Positions 58,979-64,000 of a stretch of 64,000 nucleotides of DNA are shown here, piece after piece (within the stretch, counting starts at the first letter, position 1; each line of letters begins with the position of its first letter). Location: contig BSBM01000711.1 of NCBI GenBank assembly GCA_027924585.1, positions 8,815,001 through 8,879,000 of the forward strand, read 5' to 3'. A program made the position numbers and the translations under genes. Under the pieces are notes generated by a model. The model did no database searches, was not told the DNA's origin, and saw nothing but the letters and a program-made list of their open reading frames with translations. This stretch comes from Larix kaempferi (Eukaryota; Streptophyta; Pinopsida; Pinales; Pinaceae).

Positions 58979-59165
58979 TCAACATCTTCATCATCCTCAC
59001 CACCACCATCATGGTCATCACCCTCATCATTATCATCATCACAATCATCATTCTCATCACCCTCATCATCAAAATCTTCATCATAATCACCACCACCATC
59101 ATGATCATCATCCTCATCATCCTCACCCTCATCCAGATCCTCACCATTATCATGATCATCATCCG
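58245..59165 (+). repeat. ATC/CTC triplet-rich tract, left arm
   Basis: This is a long mix of CATCAT, CCTCAT, CACCAC and CTCACC. It opens long His/Pro, Ile/Leu and Met/Arg frames that are artefacts of the triplet repeat. Confidence 0.93.
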
Positions 59166-60394
59166 TCAACAAGTGCCCAGTGGACGATTTTGCAAAGTTG
59201 ACCCCCGTGGGAAAAAATTGCACAGTCCCTCACTAAGCAAAACCTTAGTTTGCAGAATGCACCTACAAGATGACACATGGGACATGGGACCGGTGGAGAG
59301 GGGCACCCCTAGCACTGTGCCAACATCCTGAATCCAACGGCACTGACGGTTCGTCGATCCGAGCCACGACCTTCATTCTATGGCTCGTTCTGTCTCACAT
59401 CCAAAAGGCCTTCAGGGACACTTGCTGGATACCTACCGGGGCCATAGAACTCCAACCGTGCAAAAAAACCAGGTTTCGAGGAGACATGCAGGTGTGTCTA
59501 GGACAGTTCCAGCCAGGAACGCTAGCCACAAGTGCCCGACGGACGATTTTGCAAAGTTGACCCCCATGGGAAAAAATTGCACAGTCCCTCACTGAGCAAA
59601 ACCCTAGTTTTCATAATGCACCTACAAGATGACACATGGGCCATGGGATCGATGGAGAGGGGAACCCCTAGCACTGTCCTGACCTCTGAAATCCAACAAC
59701 ACCGACGGTTCATCGATCCGAGCCACGGCCTTCATTCTATGGCTCGTTCCATCTCACATCCAAAAGGCCTTGGTGTCCCTGAAGGCCTTTTGGATGCGAG
59801 ATGGAACGAGCCATAGAATAAAGGTCATGGCTCGGATCGACGAACCATCGGTGCCGTTGGATTCTGAATTTCGGGACAGTGCTAGTGGTGCCCCTCTCTG
59901 TCGGTCCCATGGCCCATGTGTCATCTTGTAGGTGCATTCTGAAAACTAGGGTTTTGGTCAATGAGGGACTGTGCAATTTTTTCCCACGGGGGTCCACTTT
60001 GCAAAATAGTTTGTCGGGAACTTGTGGCTAGTGTTCCTAGCTTTAAACATCCTAGAGACACCTGCATGTCTCCCCGAAACCCGGTTTTGTTGCACGATTG
60101 GAGTTCTATGGCCCCGGCGGGTATCCAGCAGGTGTCCCTGAAGGCCTTTTGGATGCGAGACGGAACGAGCCATAGAATGAAGGTCATGGCTCGAATTGAC
60201 GAACCGTTGGCCCCGTTGGATTTAGGACGTCGGGACAGTTCTGGGGGTGCCCCTCTCCGCCGGTCCCATGGCCCATGTGTCATCTTGTAGGTGCATTATG
60301 GAAACTAGGGTTTTGCTAAATGAGGGACTGTGCAATTTTTGCCCACAGGGGTCAACTTTGCAAAATCATCCACCGGGCACTTGTTGACGAATGA

Positions 60395-60804
60395 TGATCA
60401 TGATGATGGTGAGGATGTGGATGAGGGTGAGGACGATGAGGATGATGATCATGATGGTGGTGGTGATGATGATGAAGATGTTTATGATGAGGGTGATGAG
60501 AATGATGATCGTGATGATGAATATGTTGACGATGATGACGATGATGAAGATAATGGTTCACCATGATGATGATGAGGATGAGGATGAGGATGAGGATGAG
60601 GATGAGATTGAGGATGATGAGGATGATGAGGGTGAGGATGATGAGGATGATGAGGATGATGAGGATGAGGATGAGGATGAGGGTGAAGATGATGAGGATG
60701 ATGAGGATGAGGATGAGCATGAGGATGAGGATGAGGATGAGGGTGAGGATGATGAGGATGATGATGATGATGATGATGACGATGATGGTGGTGGTGGCGT
60801 TGAA

Positions 60805-60837
<33 letters not shown>

Positions 60838-60909
60838 GGTGATGATGAAGATGATGATGGTTTACCACGATAATGATGAGGATGATGATCATGATGGTGG
60901 TGGTGATGA

Positions 60910-60943
<34 letters not shown>

Positions 60944-60990
60944 GGTCGTGGTGGTGATGAAGATGATGAAGATGATGATGATTATGAAAC
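60395..60990 (+). repeat. GAT/GAG triplet-rich tract, right arm
   Basis: This is the reverse-complement counterpart of the left tract (GATGAGGATGAGG, GGTGGTGATGATG). Its open frames of Asp/Glu, Met and Ser are repeat artefacts. Confidence 0.93.
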
Positions 60991-61007
60991 TTGTGCAATC
61001 TATCAAG

Positions 61008-61199
61008 TTGTACCAATTCTATGCAATTTATGAATCTATCAAGCTATCAATGTATGGCTGCAATAGTCAAAATATTAATGTCAATACTCAATGAGACCAC
61101 GAAACAAAATCATAGCATACATGTACACCACATACCTATAACATAATACACAATAAAACAAGCAAACCATGTACTAGATCACCTACCTATGGTCATTCA
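61008..61199. other. short spacer between palindrome and transposase-like gene
   Basis: This is AT-rich sequence with no signal beyond possible 3' untranslated region of the minus-strand gene. Confidence 0.4.
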
Positions 61200-64000
61200 A
61201 CTAGACCATTAGGATCACCTCGAATACAATGGTTTGTTGTAACATCTCGTGCTCGGAATAAGGCAATAAGTATCGTGCCTATGATGAGTTCTTCCTTGGC
61301 ATTGTTTGCAGCTGGAGGTTTGTGCCAATAACTAAGTGTGTATAATGGTATACAATCCCACTTGGTCTATAATCTTCATATGTATACCCTTTTCTATTTT
61401 CTGAGTGGGAAACCTAGTTCAAATATTCTCCCTTTATAACCATCGAACCAATCGCAAAATCAACTCCCTCAGAGTCCTGCAATGGGACATTTAGGGTTTG
61501 CTTCCCCTCTAAGCAACGTGCCAATCGATAGTTAGTGCGCCATGCATTGCGTCTTGGGGTGACCACTGTGTATATGTGACCTGGAAAAAATATAGTTCCA
61601 ACATTTTAGTCAACTAAATAGACACAACTAGTTGTCAAAAATATCAAAAATATACACAGCTAATTAGACACAACTAGTTGTAAAAAATATAAAAATATTA
61701 ATCTAACCTGGTTGTACGAGATATGATATGTGGTCATAGTCTGGTGAAACACTTGATTGGTCCTCCTCCAACTGGGATAATTCGGTAGCTATCCATCGAC
61801 CAATGGGGAGTGATACACGGTCCCAGCTGTCAACCCAATCCATGGATTCACATTCGTCCCATTCACCACTATTGCATGGAGAACAAAAACATGACAGTTT
61901 CCTTGTCCACATTTCAAGTATAGCATTGTCCGACGTTCTAACTGAATGAAATTCATGAGTTCCTTGGATGGTCTTGCACTCATATAACTGTGAATGATCT
62001 ACATCCACCACCTCCCAAAAATATCTAACCACATGTGCTTTCCTGGTTGAGTGATCTTCCTGCCTTCTTGCTCCCTCCTCCATGACTGAAGCACACCATT
62101 CAACGATGGTTTTTGCATTTCGGATGATAGGTCCATCTGTGAACTTCATTTCTTTCCTACGTAATGCAGTCTTTATGCACGCACCTTCTCCATCGTGTTC
62201 ACCTTTTCCATGTCTGGTCCCAAAGTAGTTCCAAATATGTGGCACCTTGTGCCTTTTGTGGAGCATACACAACCATTGGAAGACACAGGCATTTTTGAAT
62301 TGCCCTGCACAACCGTCGGACCAAATCCAATGTTGTTCCATCCGTATATTATTATCCTTCAAGTGATTGTAGAACATTTGAAAGATGTGTTGTACAAAAG
62401 CCAAGTCGTGACACCTGTCATCACTTATGTAGAAGTGATACTCCTTCAATATAACCTTATTGTCTTCAGTACTATCTGCCCCATGTCTATAGGTGATATG
62501 GACCATTAGGTTGACCTGGTTCGAGTGATAGTATTGGCTCTGAATCTCATTTTGCGGTTGAAGAGTGTATTTTTCCGCAAAATCAACCACTAACAGGATA
62601 GTCCCGATAGGAAATGTATCCCTGCACATTCTAAACTGTTCATCTTGCCAATGAGCCACATGCACATGCTTTACATATTGTTGTGTCTTTTCAAAGAATT
62701 CCTCCATGAAGTCGCAAACCCGTACCTAGTATATCAACAATAAAGACATTATATCAATAGATTGTTACATATGAAATTGCAATCTGAAGAAAAAATAGTA
62801 TCCAATAGCTCATTACCAACCTGAGAAGTGACCAATTGTATTTTTTTTCTTTCGTTCCCTCCATCAATATCATACGTGACATATTTGAATGACTGCAAGT
62901 TCACCTCCTGCCTCCCAAGTTCATGCTCATCGGTCACATGTATGCATTTTTCCAATAAGGTGAATCCACCACACCCTGGGCATGTCCCATCTAAGCAATG
63001 TTTTTGATAAAATGTGCAATCATTTGGCCTACTACACAAAATGCTATGAATAAAGTCTCTAGATGGAATCGGTGGTAATGCAACTGAGCATTCCTGCACA
63101 AGAGTGTTATGCAATACACGAAAAATATATGTATATGTGTCATAATAGTAACCATACTCAATGTGGTATCAACAACAACATGTGTTACGAATTGTGTTTA
63201 TTTTAACATACCATGGTTTGCATTTTTCAAATGATCTTTGGCCAAAGTCAAGTTCGTTATGTTCATTCCTAAATCTCTCACATAATTATGTTTGTGTCAT
63301 ATCAAGAAATGTTTAATGTGTGGTTCACAATCCTTTGAACACCTTCTCAATTTTAATACATCTTTTTGGTTGGAAGAAGGTCTAGTGTTGTCATGCCAAA
63401 AAGCTTGCACTAATCCCTTTACCGCATCAATGAGCTTCATATAAGAGCGTGGAAACCTGCCAATGAAGGCCCAAACATTTGTTTGACTGGTTTCAAGTTG
63501 TTCTCTTCTAACACAATACCTACGAAGTGTCTTCACATTCAAATTAACAATTTTGGATGTAGGTTTAAGAAAACAAAGTGCCCTAGTGCTTTTGTTAATG
63601 ATTGATTATGACAACACACGAGCCGCATTGCGATCCTTTGAGCGAGATTTCTTTCCAATTCTACTAAATGCAACTACTAAACTTTTAACGATATGAGAAC
63701 TTGCTTCTAACTTTTTGGCCATCTTTATATCTAATGTTCTTCTAACAACAGTCATATGCCTAGATTTCAACAATGATAAAAATAATTTGAACTTGTCCCC
63801 ATCACATTTAGAATCAAAAAAGTTATCAAGTATTTGTCGAGTTTGAATTGCAATAGAACATGTAGACAATGTACCTTCAAGTGAACTAATAAGAGTTTCA
63901 TCAACCTGTATATATCTCGGAGATCTTCTGCGTGCAGTTGCTAATGGAGGTAAGGGTGTTGGAACTGGAGCATGTACAACATCACCAGGATGCTCTGGCA
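61200..64000 (-). pseudogene. transposase-like gene with DDE-type signatures, N-terminus outside window
   Basis: Exon A (64,000-62,821) has a Pro-rich start, LVQAFWHDNTRPSSNQKDVL, FRNEHNELDFGQRSFEKCKP and a Cys cluster (CSRPNDCTFYQKHCLDGTCP). Lesions: TAA at 63,606-63,608, a frameshift near 63,300, TAA at 63,286-63,288 and TGA at 63,169-63,171. Exon B (62,725-61,708), open throughout, has VVDFAEKYTLQPQNEIQSQY, WIWSDGCAGQFKNACVFQW and RHGKGEHDGEGACIKTALRR. Exon C (61,580 to about 61,200) has TAGs at 61,414 and 61,279. Introns (62,820-62,726 and 61,707-61,581) have GT-AG ends and matching phase. The Asp residues in VDFAE and WSDG fit a DDE/RNase H-fold active site. From memory, similar signatures occur in uncharacterised animal proteins. 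The transposon class is not certain. Confidence 0.65.

Larger units (their letters stand above)
58228..61007. repeat. large palindrome (inverted repeat) of about 2.8 kb
   Basis: The outer ends match in reverse: TTGATAAATTGCACAAGTTT at the left, AAACTTGTGCAATCTATCAA at the right. Inside each end is a long ATC- or GAT-rich triplet tract, then copies of a GC-richer unit of roughly 350 bp. The left arm has two direct copies (from about 59,171 and 59,525, starting CAAGTGCCC). The right arm has two in reverse. The symmetry centre is near 59,776, where CCAAAAGGCCT meets AAGGCCTTTTGG. The left arm is longer because its outer unit is duplicated (the GATAAATTGCACAAGTTTCG word recurs near 58,825). Confidence 0.92.

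Noticed and set aside
58191-59331. Long open frames rich in His/Pro, Ile/Thr or Met/Arg in the left triplet tract
   Set aside because: All frames on both strands stay open because ATC/GAT repeats lack stop codons; the products are low-complexity mirror artefacts.
60330-61033. Asp/Glu-, Ser- and Met-rich frames in the right triplet tract
   Set aside because: Same reason as the left tract: they come from GAT and GAG repeats and have no homologous core.

Overview
The window looks like intergenic DNA from a land plant with a very large, repeat-rich genome, most likely a gymnosperm (inference). The supporting evidence is plant retrotransposon lineages with tRNA-iMet primer sites, a DYW-type PPR relic, plant-style GT-AG introns, long LTRs and nested insertions. 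I see no intact, ordinary host gene. Nearly everything recognisable is a transposable element, a decayed gene fragment, or an array of repeats or palindromes.

Layout. 1-9.7 kb: 3' part of a Tat-like Ty3/gypsy element on the plus strand (gag knuckle, RT, RNase H, integrase, second RNase H). Its long 3' region carries tandem repeats, an antisense intron-containing plant-mobile-domain gene with its own TATA box, and a 33-bp palindrome array, then a polypurine tract and 3' LTR. 10.0-12.0 kb: a LINE RT relic and a Copia RT/RNase H relic, both minus strand. 13.3-24.9 kb: a non-autonomous Copia element on the minus strand, whose 5' LTR is split by a nested minus-strand Ty3/gypsy element (16.1-24.8 kb) that has a 3' LTR but no 5' LTR.

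24.9-46.3 kb: AT-rich DNA holding fragments of five unrelated host genes (CTR9, an RNA-dependent RNA polymerase, 2-oxoglutarate dehydrogenase E1, a PPR-DYW protein, pyruvate dehydrogenase E2). The locus is interrupted by a complete gag-only Copia-type element (36,922-44,692) with 2.45-kb LTRs and a perfect CAATG target duplication. Without that insertion the five fragments lie within about 7 kb, which suggests capture by a Helitron-like or Pack-type transposon. 47-51.3 kb: gypsy remnants (an integrase scrap, then gag, primer site and LTR on the minus strand).

51.9-64 kb: the least familiar region. A 42-bp perfect hairpin and a minisatellite are followed by an array of palindromes centred on CTCGAG. 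Next comes a multi-exon plus-strand gene of unknown function (about 53.7-57.3 kb), a 2.8-kb palindrome whose arms are largely GAT/ATC triplet repeats (58.2-61.0 kb), and a convergent minus-strand transposase-like gene (61.2 kb to the window edge). The transposase-like gene keeps an open catalytic exon between damaged flanking exons. I suggest these parts form one end and the interior of a large two-gene DNA transposon whose other end lies past 64,000.
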